From: Choanephora cucurbitarum
Taxonomy: Eukaryota > Mucoromycota > Mucoromycetes > Mucorales > Choanephoraceae
Reading direction: 5' to 3'
Assembly (NCBI GenBank): GCA_025331435.1
Contig: JAIWNI010000033.1
Span: 1 to 64,000, forward strand
DNA length: 64,000 nucleotides
This document shows positions 36,174 to 46,754 of the stretch, piece after piece. A program made the position numbers and the translations under genes. How positions within the stretch are numbered: position 1 is the stretch's first letter; every line of letters starts with the position of its first letter. Below the pieces are notes generated by a model. That model made no database searches and was not told the origin of the DNA. It was given only the letters and a program-made list of their open reading frames with translations.

Positions 36174-37713
36174 ATGTTAAAACCAGCTTACAAAGAATAT
36201 TTAAAAGAAAGACAGATAGAGAACTTGAGATTTTACAAATATGCTGCAGTGGATAAATCGCCTATCTCCAAATATATCTTGAAGCCTTATTGGGATTTTG
36301 CTATCACTCTATTTCCAGAATGGATAGCGTAAGTTAGATCTGATGTTGTTATGGAAAGCACTCGACTGATCCCAATAGAACAGGCCAAATCTGATCACCT
36401 TGATTGGTTTGTTTTTCATGATTTTCAATGTGATTGTGGTTTGTATTTGGTCACCTCAGTTGAATACAGAAGCACCCAACTGGATCAACTTTAGTTTTGC
36501 CATTGGACTCTGGCTCTATTCTACTTTTGATAATGTGGATGGTAGACAGGCAAGAAGGACAGGCACCTCTTCTCCTTTAGGGGAACTATTCGATCATGGT
36601 TGTGATGCAGTCAATTGTACCTATGTGGCTTTGTTACAATCTGCTGCTTTAGGATTAGGACATTCGCCTTTGGCTGCCTGTTTGTTGTTTGTGACTATTG
36701 CTGGATTTTATTTGTCAACTGCAGAAGAGTATTATACAGGTATACTTTATTTAGGGTATGTCAATGGTCCTACTGAGGGTATCATTGTTACCTGTCTTGC
36801 TTTTATCTGGTCAGGCATTTTTGGTATGAAAAGAAACACTATAAAGAAATCAGAAGAGATCGATTGACATTGGGTGAATAGGTGTTGCCTCTTGGCATGT
36901 GCGTGTGAGTGAAGTCTCATGGTTATCTTGGTTGACTCATTTTGTCTTACCTGAAAGTACTACATTTGCTGATGTTTTTGCATGGGGTATGGTGGCTTTC
37001 TTTTTGTTCACTCATTTACCTGTCTGGTAAGGGCTGTCCCTTATTTTCTGTGGATGATCGTGACTTACTTTTTCCTTTCATAGTATCTATTCCATTGTTC
37101 AAGCCTGTACTGAAAAGGGACTAAGGAAATTCAGCGTATTGAACCAAGTGCTCTTTCCCTTAGTGTTCTCTAGTGTCATTATCTTCAATTGGCTATCTTC
37201 ACCTGCCTCTGTGATCTTTTCGGAAGATCATTTTATCTTGTTTGCTGTCTATGTCGGTCTCTTGTTTGGTGAGACAGCTTCTGATATCATTTTGGCTCAT
37301 TTGACAAAATCTGATTTCCCTCGATTCCTCAATATCTATCTATCCTTGATCTTCATGACATTGCTAGTCAATCTTCAAGATTACTTCAATATGTAAGAGC
37401 TATCTTGACTTAATTATGGAAGATACTTATCTTTTGTGTGTGTATAGTCATTGGTTACCTGAATATCCAGTACTTGTTGTGTTATGCATTCTAACATGGA
37501 TTGGCTTTATGGTGAGAGCCATTCGAGTCATTCGTGCTTTCTGTACTTTCTTGAATATCCAATGTCTAGTCATTCCTTCAAAGAACAAACCAGGTAAGAA
37601 AGATAAATTATGTAGGCAACACATATCCCAATCTCACTTTTGACTTAGTCGAACAAGAATCATTATTGACTACTCAAGAAGAAGGCTCAAGTCATCAATA
37701 CAATACATTTTAG
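36174..37713 (+). CDS. EPT1: Ethanolamine/choline phosphotransferase (EPT1/CPT1 family)
   Basis: Six exons, phased by GT-AG introns near 36330, 36822, 37027, 37392 and 37593. The CDP-alcohol phosphatidyltransferase motif DG-x2-AR-x8-G-x3-D-x3-D is complete in DNVDGRQARRTGTSSPLG followed by ELFDHGCDAVN. Seven to ten hydrophobic segments follow, consistent with an ER or Golgi membrane enzyme. It transfers phosphoethanolamine or phosphocholine from the CDP-alcohol to diacylglycerol, the last step of the Kennedy pathway. Substrate preference between ethanolamine and choline cannot be settled. The start MLKPAYKEYLKERQIENL is the first ATG after a T-rich leader. It is convergent with the zinc-finger gene, with a GA microsatellite between. 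Confidence 0.9.
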
Positions 37714-37917
37714 AGACTATTTAAACTTGGCGGTGTATCTCTACCATTCTCTACTAATTTTTTTTTACTTTCTAATCTTTAATTATTAAAAAAGAGATGA
37801 GAGAGAGAGAAACCATACAAGAAAATTATGATTTTATATAAAATGACATAAATGCAAGAAAATGTGTGTGTTTTTTCATAAATAGGGAAATAATAACAAT
37901 AGAAAAAAAGGGGGGAG

Positions 37918-37921
<4 letters not shown>

Positions 37922-37975
<54 letters not shown>
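37922..37975. repeat. (GA)n microsatellite
   Basis: About 26 GA units in a long polypurine tract between two convergent genes. Confidence 0.95.
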
Positions 37976-37978
<3 letters not shown>

Positions 37979-38109
37979 AAGTGAACATGCATAAAGTGAA
38001 TGGAGGAAGTATTTAAACAATAATGACTATAAGTAAAAAAACAAAAAAAAAGGAGAAAAAAAGAGCTATAGAATCAATGAAATATATATATATAATAAAA
38101 AAGGGGGTT

Positions 38110-39718
38110 TTAACAACCCACTGATGGACTGTGCCAGGACATATTCACCATCATAGCAGAATTATCTGAAGCTTGAGTGGGATAAGGTAAATTGGATTTA
38201 GAAGTCTCTTTTTGTGGCTTTCGGCGACGATCTTCAACCCGTTGATGGGTCTTCATATGTTGAGATAGATTATCTGATCGAGAAAAGGTTTTATGACAGT
38301 TGGGAAATGAACAACTAAACGGTCTTTCCAGTGTATGAATTCGCATATGACGCTTCAAGTGTTCCAAGCGTTTAAATCGACGTTGACATTGTGTTACTGG
38401 ACAGATATGTGATTTCAGTTGATCGTTTGAGGATTTACGTGGGGTAGATGATTTATTGTTGGATCGATTGTTATTGGATTTGGTGATTGGCGTGGTGTTT
38501 TCAGGGATAGGTACGATATCATCAGGATAATTTTGATAGGCATAAGGGTTCATAGGATAACTGAAGCGAGAGGTAGGTGAATGAAGTGCTTGGAGATAGA
38601 ATGAATTCTGTTGTTCGTGGTTAAGTAAGGAAGTACCCGATGGGAAAACAGGAGAAGTCATGGTAGACTGTAAATCGTCGCTTGAACTAGTGGTAGGACT
38701 AGAGAACAACTGTTGTGGGAAATGACGCATATACTGTTGTTGATAGGGTTCCTAATAGCCTTCTGATCAGTGATTTGATCGTTTGCATTATTTATTGTCT
38801 ACTTACCTCAGAATGATAACGTTGATACATGTCTTGATAGGGAGCCATATCAAAAGAAGGAGAAGGTTGTTTGATCTCTGATTGACCATAATAAGATCGT
38901 TCTTCAAAAGAGGCCATGGCCATGATCTCAGTATCTACAGGAGATCCATCTGTATTAGCTTCACAGACAGCCACTTGTTCAGACATACTGATGGCCTGAA
39001 GATCCTGCTTGGGTGATGTTTTGTTCTGAAGCAGGTTAGCCTTTTTGGTATGGGTACGATAATGTGCATGAAAGTTATCTGAACGACTGAAGCTCTTGCC
39101 ACAACCAGGGAAATGGCAGACATGAGGACGCTTTCCTGTATGAACAAGCATATGACGCTTTAGATGCTCGTATCGCTTAAAACTCCAGGTACAATAAGGG
39201 TATTTACAGGCATGTTTATGTTGTGTATTGGGTCCTGGTTGAGTACGGGTTGTTCTGCGTGATGGTTTCTTGACATTAGTATTCAAGAAGGTATAATCCG
39301 TAGGATATCGAGTGGCATTGATGGCCTGAGCAGCAGCAGTGACAGCTACTGAATAGCCATTGGCAGGCATGGTGGGATTGGCTGGCATGCTGTCCATGGC
39401 TGAACAAGAGCTTCTTTTGTAAGCATCTTGCATAGAAGGTGAAAGGTTAGTGCCGAATCCAAAGGGACTGACATCAATCGAGAACTTTCGCTTAAAGTTC
39501 ATTGAATCAAACAGGATAGAGGATGGAGAGACAGCAGGTGTCAATGGTGGTGAAACATGCTGAGTGTACATCATGCCAAATGCATTGGGTGGTGGGGGTA
39601 AATAATGAGCTACTGAATCTTTCATTTCATCTGATTTTGCAAATGTGTCAATGCTTGGTAATTTCTCGTTTATGAGAGGTGTCTCGGGTTGCTCATAATT
39701 TATGATTTTAGGGTTCAT
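38110..39718 (-). CDS. C2H2 zinc-finger transcription factor with two finger pairs
   Basis: Two exons (39718-38807 and 38751-38110; 55-nt intron, phase 0) give 517 residues. Finger pair one is at about 171-193 and 201-223 (CKYPYC...[29 protein letters not shown]). Pair two is at about 421-443 and 451-473 ([38 protein letters not shown]). The EHLKRH / SRSDN finger pair is the type seen in Ste12-C2H2, Con7 and related fungal regulators. The two pairs lie in separate exons and are about 200 residues apart, joined by Ser/Pro/Asn-rich linkers. This is a nuclear DNA-binding regulator; the target is unknown. The 5' leader is purine-rich. Confidence 0.85.
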
Positions 39719-41049
39719 TTCAATATATGTCTTTTAGGTAAGAGAAAAAGAAAGAAAAAAAGAAAAAAAGAAAAAAAGAGTCAAATAAGGCTCTTAAGTA
39801 GACATTGATCGACAACTATATAAGGGGACATAAAATAGTTTAATAGTTTCTTTTTTGTCTTTCTGGACTCCTAATGATCTTGCTTAAAAAAGAAAAGGGA
39901 AGGGGGGGGAGTATCTATAAATAATAGAAGGGAGAAAAGAAAAGATGTATCCTTCTCCTTACATTTTAATATGAGCAGTAAAAATCATTAAAAAGACGGT
40001 TTTGATTGGTAAAGAGATGTCAACTATAAAACACATCTAACCCTCCCTCTAGCCCCTTGAAGAATGTTTATTCTGGTAGACACGTTCTAATGATATGTCT
40101 ATCGAAATCTCCCTATAAAAAAAAAGAGGGAGTACTATCTATCTCAAAAAGTACCTCGTGCTTTCAACCAATCTCTTTTTCTTTCATCTCCTTTGTTCTA
40201 GTTTCTTGTTGTTGTATGTGCGTATATGTTCTGAAGGATTTCTCCGGCTCGGAGACTATGTCTGTGTGATAAAGAACAATGAACAAAAAAGGGAAGAAAT
40301 AAAGCAAATGACTTGGACACAGATGTTTCTATTGGATGAAAGGAGAGTATAGTAAAAAAAGGTTTGTAGTTAATGAATTATCACTACCTTTAATAAATAA
40401 GGTTATTTCATACATTATTAAATTCTTTAGTATGAAACTTATTGCTTCGCAGTTCATAATCTGTCTCTCTTTTCGTTTTAACCTTTTAGAATCTGTTGTT
40501 TAGGGTGATAATTCAGCTATTGAAATAACAGAGTCTATCATGGCTTACATATGAGTGTAATAAAGCTATACAACATCTTTAGGGCAACTAAATTAGTACT
40601 ATTGCCTCTCCTATTCTTGGTAAGTCTAACAAGAAAGGCATTAAAGCTCAATGGACCATTTGACTCTTGTTCAAGACACATACACTGTATATATGACAAG
40701 AACTAAAAGGGATTTCTGGCTGAGAAGAGTATTTATTAAGCAGTATACAACACTAGTCTAATTTTGATAGACAGAACAAAACTAATGTTGTTTAATGAGG
40801 CATTATGAGTAAATTTCATATGTAGTTTATAAGAGAATGCTTCGAAATAATAAGTTCAATATTGTTTGTAGTCTGCATATAACGTATCAAATAATCTCGG
40901 TTAGATAACACTGTCAATATAAGGTTGCCCTGAATAGATTATAGCATTGATACACCCATAGCATATTGAGAAAACTCGTGTTGTGTTTCATGATAGAGGA
41001 TGAGATATTTGCAGCCATACCATACACACACATGTATATATAGTAGATA
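39719..41049. other. Intergenic region, no gene recognised
   Basis: Contains the A/G-rich promoter of the zinc-finger gene (about 39740-40000) and about 1 kb of AT-rich sequence with no coding signal. Confidence 0.45.
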
Positions 41050-44000
41050 TATATACAAGCCTGTTTCAAGTCAAACCGCCGTTGCGGTGACAAAATTTTG
41101 ACCTTCGCTGCGCTATGGTAAATTTTATCGACCTTCACTAAGGTTTGCCCGCTTCGCTGTTGAAACCGGCTTGCACTTCGCAGTGGGCTGTTTTGGCTAA
41201 TCCGAATAGCATGGCAATGTGGGGGCCCCACCCAAATTTTTTTTGGACCTTCGCGACGGTATAAAATAGCCCCTACGCTACGCTTCGTGTATTTTAAACC
41301 TTTGCTTTGGTAAAAAAAACACGGGTCCCGGGGCAGCTTTAAAGATTTAACCTATTACGACAGTGTTGACTTTAAGATGATATATATGAGATTGAGTTGA
41401 TAAGATATATTTTTATTGAGAGAAAGGAAGATGATTAACAGTTAAAGACCTCTTTGTAAACAATGTTGTTTGTGGCATTTGTAAGGCGTCTTCTATATTG
41501 ATGATCTATCATTACTTTGATAGAGTCGGGACTTCTAATACGGGACATAGCCACATAGAGTTGTCCATGAGAGAAGACGGGGGAAGGCAGATATAAACCA
41601 ACGAAATCTAGAGTTTGACCTTGTGATTTGTTGATTGTCATTGCAAATGCTAATCTAACAGGGAATTGAAGACGTTGAAAGTGAATGCCAATTTGCTCAG
41701 GCTGAGATTCGATGATAATTCTTGGAATTGCAACTATTTCTCCTGCTTTACTTCCAGTGGCTATCTCGGCTTGTATGACCTTTGAGTTAATTGCTAAGAC
41801 AATCAACTTTGTACCGTTTACCAATCCTTTGGAAGGGTTAAGGTTTCTAAGGAGCATTATAGGACATCCTATTTTCAACTTCAAACAATGAGGTGGTAGA
41901 CTGCCAGACTCAATTTTGTTCAGCAATTCAACAGGATACCGAAGCATATCAACTTCTGCTGCCTTACAAAGGGAATCACTACTTAAAAGTGTGTGTATTT
42001 CACCTTCGAACTGGTTCAAGAGACTGTCGTTGATTTTGTTGACATCTTTGTTTAAAGAGGTGAGAATTGCTCGACTGGTCATAAATTTATGCCTGTCTTG
42101 CATGAATGCTGCACCTTGAAACTGATGAAAAACTGTGTCAGCCAATCTGAGAGCGTTGTTGCCAGGTAAAACCATGCTTTCATCTAACTGAATGGCACCT
42201 TCAGGATTCAATGATGGAATTGAACCATCACCGATAGTCAGCAAGTAGTCTGAAAAGTTCTTTAGCATTTCTGCTTGTTCATGATTGCCTGATTGAAGAG
42301 TGGCTTGCACACGCATGTTGATACGCAGCTGCATTCTTGAAAAATGTTTCCAGAGGAAGGATCTATTGATGCATTGAGCTACAATATCCGCTCTAGAAGC
42401 TTTAGGTACGACCGGAAGAACTTGTCTAAAGTCACCACCAAAAACAACCACTCGACCACCAAAGGGAATATCTTCAAAAGCAGGATTGATTTGTTTACAG
42501 ACATCCTTGAATGACCTGTCAACTGCTTCCAATACATCTCTACTAATCATAGATGCTTCATCCCATAAAATGAGCTTGGCAGATCTAATCAATTGAGCAG
42601 TGGGCGAAGCAGGACTAAACGAACACATCGTATGTATGTCGCATTTCAAAGGGATCTTAAAGAGCGAGTGTGCTGTTTTACCACCTTTTAAAAGAAGAGC
42701 AGCTGTTCCGCTTGCGGCAACTGAAAGTGCAATACCATGGTTTCTTCTTGTAGCATCAAGCAAGGCGTTAAACAGATACGTTTTGCCTGTACCACCTGGC
42801 CCGTCAAGAAAAATGACCTTTGGCTCAACAGTATGCTGACCTTCTACCATACTCATGACATGATCGAAAACTGCTTGCTGGTCTTGGTTAAATGTGAACT
42901 GTTGTTCTGGTTCTAAAGATGCTAATGCATTTAAAACTAAATGCTCTCTAACAATGAGAGGCTCAAGCATTTGATCTTCTGTAAGAAGTCCGCTATAAGT
43001 ACCTCTAGGGTCAGTAGAAGGCAAAGTAAATCCCGAGTAGTTATTCAAGGAAAAACCATAGTCTTGCAATTGCTCTTCAATATCATACAATGCACAGTCA
43101 TAGATTTGTTGGTCCATTTGGACATCTAGATCAGGCAGTAGTAGACGCTTTTTATGAAGAAAGTCTTCAGAGAGATCGTTAGAGAACTTATCCCAAAGCT
43201 GAAACGGATCAGAAGGATTGTTGAATACCAAAATAATGGCAAACAAATTCCGTAATGATCCAGCATTTTTGTAGTGAGAAGCTTCTTCAAGGCAGGTAAT
43301 CCACTCAGTATCATCGTTCAAAAGATTAAGAGCATATGCAGCCTCACGAAAACTGGGATAGCAAATGCCATTGACAGTCCTAAGATGGTCAAAGCTAGTT
43401 GCACCCTTGACATGGTAAAGAAGCATGCGCAGACAATACTTCTCGCTTTCCTTGGGTGAGATGGCATAGATTCTACCAATGGTACCGCCTTGTCCTCGCT
43501 CTCTTATCTTCCAGTAGTTCTTCTCCTTTTCTTTGACCCATACAAAGTGTTCAGGGAACTCGATATATAAGATCTGAAGGGCAGACTCATATTCTCTGTT
43601 GGCTTCGAACCAACCTGTCAGAGTAGTATTCTTTAAATTGCGCTCAATGACATTGTCCAATTGATCTTCACCATCAAAGTAGACAGGTTGCTGATCAGGA
43701 AGATGTACAGACAACCTTTGGTGGTGGGGGAACTCATTGTGCAAAGGAAAAGAGAATAGTCTCCAACATGATTCAGCAGCTGATACATATCGAGCGTCAA
43801 TGAATTTCTGAATTTCATCGTTTTTTGAGACATCAACTTGAGCTCTATCGTGCCCTTTGTATACATATTTGTACACATACTTTACAGAGACAAATGTAGC
43901 ACATATTTCAACGTTGATATGCGCATTGTACTTTGTAGTTAAATAAGGGTTATGAGGCACCACCCATCGATTGTCGAGTTTGACGGCTTTCTTCTCAATT

Positions 44001-46326
44001 GATTTACCATCATTTCTTCTACGGTACATGGGATATCCACCTTGTTCTTCTCGTTTGAAATGAGTGGTGTCATTGAATGCCTTTGGATAGCTTTTTGAAC
44101 ACTTGCCGTTTTTCATGCAAGGTGCATTGGGATCAAGAAGGCCGCAAGGTCCATGCATCAAGTTCTTGGTGACTGTTTCGTACAAAGAAGGATAAGCTTG
44201 CTTATCAGGAATTTCTGCAGATATAACATTGTCGATATCCTCTTCTCTCAGTTTGTCAGTTGCATCAAGAATCAGTAAGATGTGGGCATGAGGGAGGCCT
44301 CTTTTCTGGAATTCAATTACATGCATATGAGCAATGACTTTTCCCAAAACACCTTTGACTGTTAAATCATGCATGAGTGATTTCAATTTGAGATGGAAAA
44401 CCCTGCTACACAAATCAGGTCTATCGTTACTGGTTTGGTTGTATTGCAACTCGTTTGTGATTTCAGGCCAGCTGGGGTTACAGGTAAATGTAACAAACAG
44501 ATCAGGTTTACCAAATCTACGAACTATACTCATAGAGTCTTGATAGAGCTGTATCATGTGTCGTGGACTGCCAATGAATGAGGATGGCAAAATGACTTTC
44601 TTGCCTACAGATTCCATGTCTCCATCATCAACTTCAGCGGCATCTCTCAAATTGTTGTAGAGCTCACATCTCAAGGATTTTTGGTTGTGTCTCAGATAGT
44701 TCAATCGCTCTTGTTCCATCTTTGCGTACATATCCACAACATACTGATGAAACAGATGCTTAAACAGATGAAGCTGACTTGGAGAGACTTGTCTGATCAT
44801 GAGATGATATCTGTAAAATTGCATGATGGTAACCTTTTTCAGACCATTGGCTGTACGCATGTTTATGTTCCAGCCTGGTTGCCCTCTTGGAAACATAAGA
44901 ACATAGTGCATTGGATCGTAATGCTGGTTGATCTCATTGATTGATTGCAACCCGTTTTCAGTTGAGCCATTGTTCTTCAAACGGATGACTACGTCTCTGT
45001 GAGTTGGCTTGTTCACATTTCTATGGTCTTCACCATTAATGATGAGAACACCAATCTCAGTGTTGTGGGTTGGCGAGTTGTAGCGACGGGGATCAGGAGT
45101 CCCTTCAGATCTAAAGATCATGCTGACCTCAGCTAAACCACCTGGTAATTCATTCTCTAAGTCTGCCATAGTCTTAAAATCTCTTGCATATGGATTGACA
45201 GAATGCATCAGACTTTGAAGTTGATGCAAAGTTTCAGAAGCAAGAAAAGGCATTCTGTGCAACCTGTTTTGAAGCTCATTGGCTGCATCATAAACATATA
45301 TTTGGGCGAAGCTAGGTGCATCTCCATCTTCTGGATGCAATGATGTTCCGATTCTATGATAGACATTACCATGAATGCGGAAAGCGTAAGCACCCATTCT
45401 ATCATTATTAACAGCATGATCTAGCTTAACACCAAGGGAAGTGAAAGACAGAACGTTGTTGTAAGCTCTGATGCTACTTTGAAATTCCTTGGAGACTGGA
45501 TCGGTGTTAGTGAGAAGTCCAGTCAACAAAGGAGGCAAAGGCTCAAAGTCTTTCATAATGTATCTTCCCTTGCCACAACACAATTGAAACAATGGCTCCG
45601 ATTTGGAGGCAGTTGCTCTCTCATCTAACCACAACATAGCATGGCAGAAGCTGCATTCAACTTTCATTCTACCAAAATCATGTCTTTTGAGTTGAGAAAG
45701 TTTGCTTTGATCATGAGCAACTTTATAAGTGTTCATCTCAGGGTTGTTCTTGTAGAAGAGAATGGGACAATCGGTAGTACAATGATCTTCAGATAGGCAT
45801 TCATTGCAGTTACCGATAGGATTGACATTCTCAGTTTCATCCATAGAGGAGCTGTCATTGACTTGATCAGCTAATATATTGCTTTCGACTTGATTGACAG
45901 GTGTAATGTCATCAGTTGATTCAGCAGTTGAGCTACTTCCAGAATAGAATCTACAGAGTCTACTTGTGCTTCGACTGTGACCTTCTTCATTGCAAAAGCT
46001 ACAAACAACTGGAGTGCTTGTACGTTGATTGCGTGTAATTCTGGCTCTTTTTCTAGCCTGCTCAGTTTCAGGTGTGTAATTAATGAACATGTTCTAAATA
46101 CAAAACCGTAAGAAATCAAGGCGCGTTATCTTTTGTTTTATTCATAAGTTACATTTTCTAGTCAAGAGTGTAAAATCAGGAGAGAGAAAGCAGTGAAAAA
46201 ATTTGTTCCTGTAATCAAAATATCCTCTCAGTAACTTAGGGCCAAATAAAAAAAATAAAAAAAAGTCACACCTTCCTATTTGGGGATTTACGATTTTTTC
46301 GACCGTTATCTTTTTAATATAATAGA
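41050..46326 (-). mobile_element. Autonomous Helitron (rolling-circle transposon); ends approximate
   Basis: The element is defined by its intact Rep/helicase gene. Its 3' side (left, 41050-41340) has a distinct GC-richer composition with repeated CTTCGC/GCGAAG words, an inverted pair CAAGCC[TG]GTTTCAA (about 41056 and 41161), a GTGGGGGCCCCAC palindrome, and a hairpin ACCGC-CGTT-GCGGT at 41075-41088 that could be the 3'-terminal hairpin. A clear CTRR end next to it was not found. A candidate 5' end (A|TCTATTATATT on the minus strand) lies at 46326. Both ends need comparison with other copies. Confidence 0.65.
41435..46090 (-). CDS. Helitron Rep/helicase (RepHel), uninterrupted, 1,551 aa
   Basis: One long exon. 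The N-terminus has three Cys-rich clusters (CSFCNEEGH, CNECLSEDHC, CSFCHAMLWLDE...CC), typical of Helitron-like proteins. The Rep nuclease shows FVTFTCNPSWPEI, the HUH motif in EFQKRGLPHAHILLIL (His601, His603) and the tyrosine motif KYVYKYVYKGHD (about 737-747). The C-terminal half is a Pif1-family SF1 helicase: Walker A DGPGGTGKT (about 1095), Walker B ILWDEASM, VVFGGDFRQVLPVV, and the closing LAFAMTINKSQGQTLD. The protein nicks and rejoins DNA for rolling-circle transposition. No stop or frameshift was seen, which suggests recent activity. Expression is not shown. Confidence 0.94.
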   Translation of the reverse strand: MFINYTPETEQARKRARITRNQRTSTPVVCSFCNEEGHSRSTSRLCRFYSGSSSTAESTDDITPVNQVESNILADQVNDSSSMDETENVNPIGNCNECLSEDHCTTDCPILFYKNNPEMNTYKVAHDQSKLSQLKRHDFGRMKVECSFCHAMLWLDERATASKSEPLFQLCCGKGRYIMKDFEPLPPLLTGLLTNTDPVSKEFQSSIRAYNNVLSFTSLGVKLDHAVNNDRMGAYAFRIHGNVYHRIGTSLHPEDGDAPSFAQIYVYDAANELQNRLHRMPFLASETLHQLQSLMHSVNPYARDFKTMADLENELPGGLAEVSMIFRSEGTPDPRRYNSPTHNTEIGVLIINGEDHRNVNKPTHRDVVIRLKNNGSTENGLQSINEINQHYDPMHYVLMFPRGQPGWNINMRTANGLKKVTIMQFYRYHLMIRQVSPSQLHLFKHLFHQYVVDMYAKMEQERLNYLRHNQKSLRCELYNNLRDAAEVDDGDMESVGKKVILPSSFIGSPRHMIQLYQDSMSIVRRFGKPDLFVTFTCNPSWPEITNELQYNQTSNDRPDLCSRVFHLKLKSLMHDLTVKGVLGKVIAHMHVIEFQKRGLPHAHILLILDATDKLREEDIDNVISAEIPDKQAYPSLYETVTKNLMHGPCGLLDPNAPCMKNGKCSKSYPKAFNDTTHFKREEQGGYPMYRRRNDGKSIEKKAVKLDNRWVVPHNPYLTTKYNAHINVEICATFVSVKYVYKYVYKGHDRAQVDVSKNDEIQKFIDARYVSAAESCWRLFSFPLHNEFPHHQRLSVHLPDQQPVYFDGEDQLDNVIERNLKNTTLTGWFEANREYESALQILYIEFPEHFVWVKEKEKNYWKIRERGQGGTIGRIYAISPKESEKYCLRMLLYHVKGATSFDHLRTVNGICYPSFREAAYALNLLNDDTEWITCLEEASHYKNAGSLRNLFAIILVFNNPSDPFQLWDKFSNDLSEDFLHKKRLLLPDLDVQMDQQIYDCALYDIEEQLQDYGFSLNNYSGFTLPSTDPRGTYSGLLTEDQMLEPLIVREHLVLNALASLEPEQQFTFNQDQQAVFDHVMSMVEGQHTVEPKVIFLDGPGGTGKTYLFNALLDATRRNHGIALSVAASGTAALLLKGGKTAHSLFKIPLKCDIHTMCSFSPASPTAQLIRSAKLILWDEASMISRDVLEAVDRSFKDVCKQINPAFEDIPFGGRVVVFGGDFRQVLPVVPKASRADIVAQCINRSFLWKHFSRMQLRINMRVQATLQSGNHEQAEMLKNFSDYLLTIGDGSIPSLNPEGAIQLDESMVLPGNNALRLADTVFHQFQGAAFMQDRHKFMTSRAILTSLNKDVNKINDSLLNQFEGEIHTLLSSDSLCKAAEVDMLRYPVELLNKIESGSLPPHCLKLKIGCPIMLLRNLNPSKGLVNGTKLIVLAINSKVIQAEIATGSKAGEIVAIPRIIIESQPEQIGIHFQRLQFPVRLAFAMTINKSQGQTLDFVGLYLPSPVFSHGQLYVAMSRIRSPDSIKVMIDHQYRRRLTNATNNIVYKEVFNC

Positions 46327-46754
46327 TATATATATAGAGTTCTTTTTTTAAAATTATATCTGAGCATGTAAACTAGAAAACTATCGCTATCATATTTCCA
46401 TTAGATTCAGCCATTAGAATGGCCATGAATCTGTACAGTAGCCTTTCCATTCCATATACAACAAAATAACATTAGTAATAAACAAAAATGATAACCTTCT
46501 TTTCCTAAACAGCCCAACTGTGTAACTGAAGTACACATCAAAAAGAAACGCTTAGATCTCTTTTTCGTAGATTTAAAAGTTCTTCTATTTTGTCAATCTA
46601 TTCAATCTCAGACTTATCCAAAAATGACAAAAACAGACAAATCTGTCATGTGCACAATCCAATGCAACATTAAGACCATATTAAGTATTAGATTATTACT
46701 GTATTGTCTTCTTTAAGGGTATTCACTATAAAATTATTAAAACAAAAAAAGAAA
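46327..46754. other. Intergenic region between Helitron and permease
   Basis: AT-rich, no gene seen. It holds the 3' flank of the permease. Confidence 0.5.

Noticed and set aside
37922..37975. CRISPR-like or regulatory role for the GA tract
   Set aside because: It is a simple dinucleotide microsatellite without spacers.
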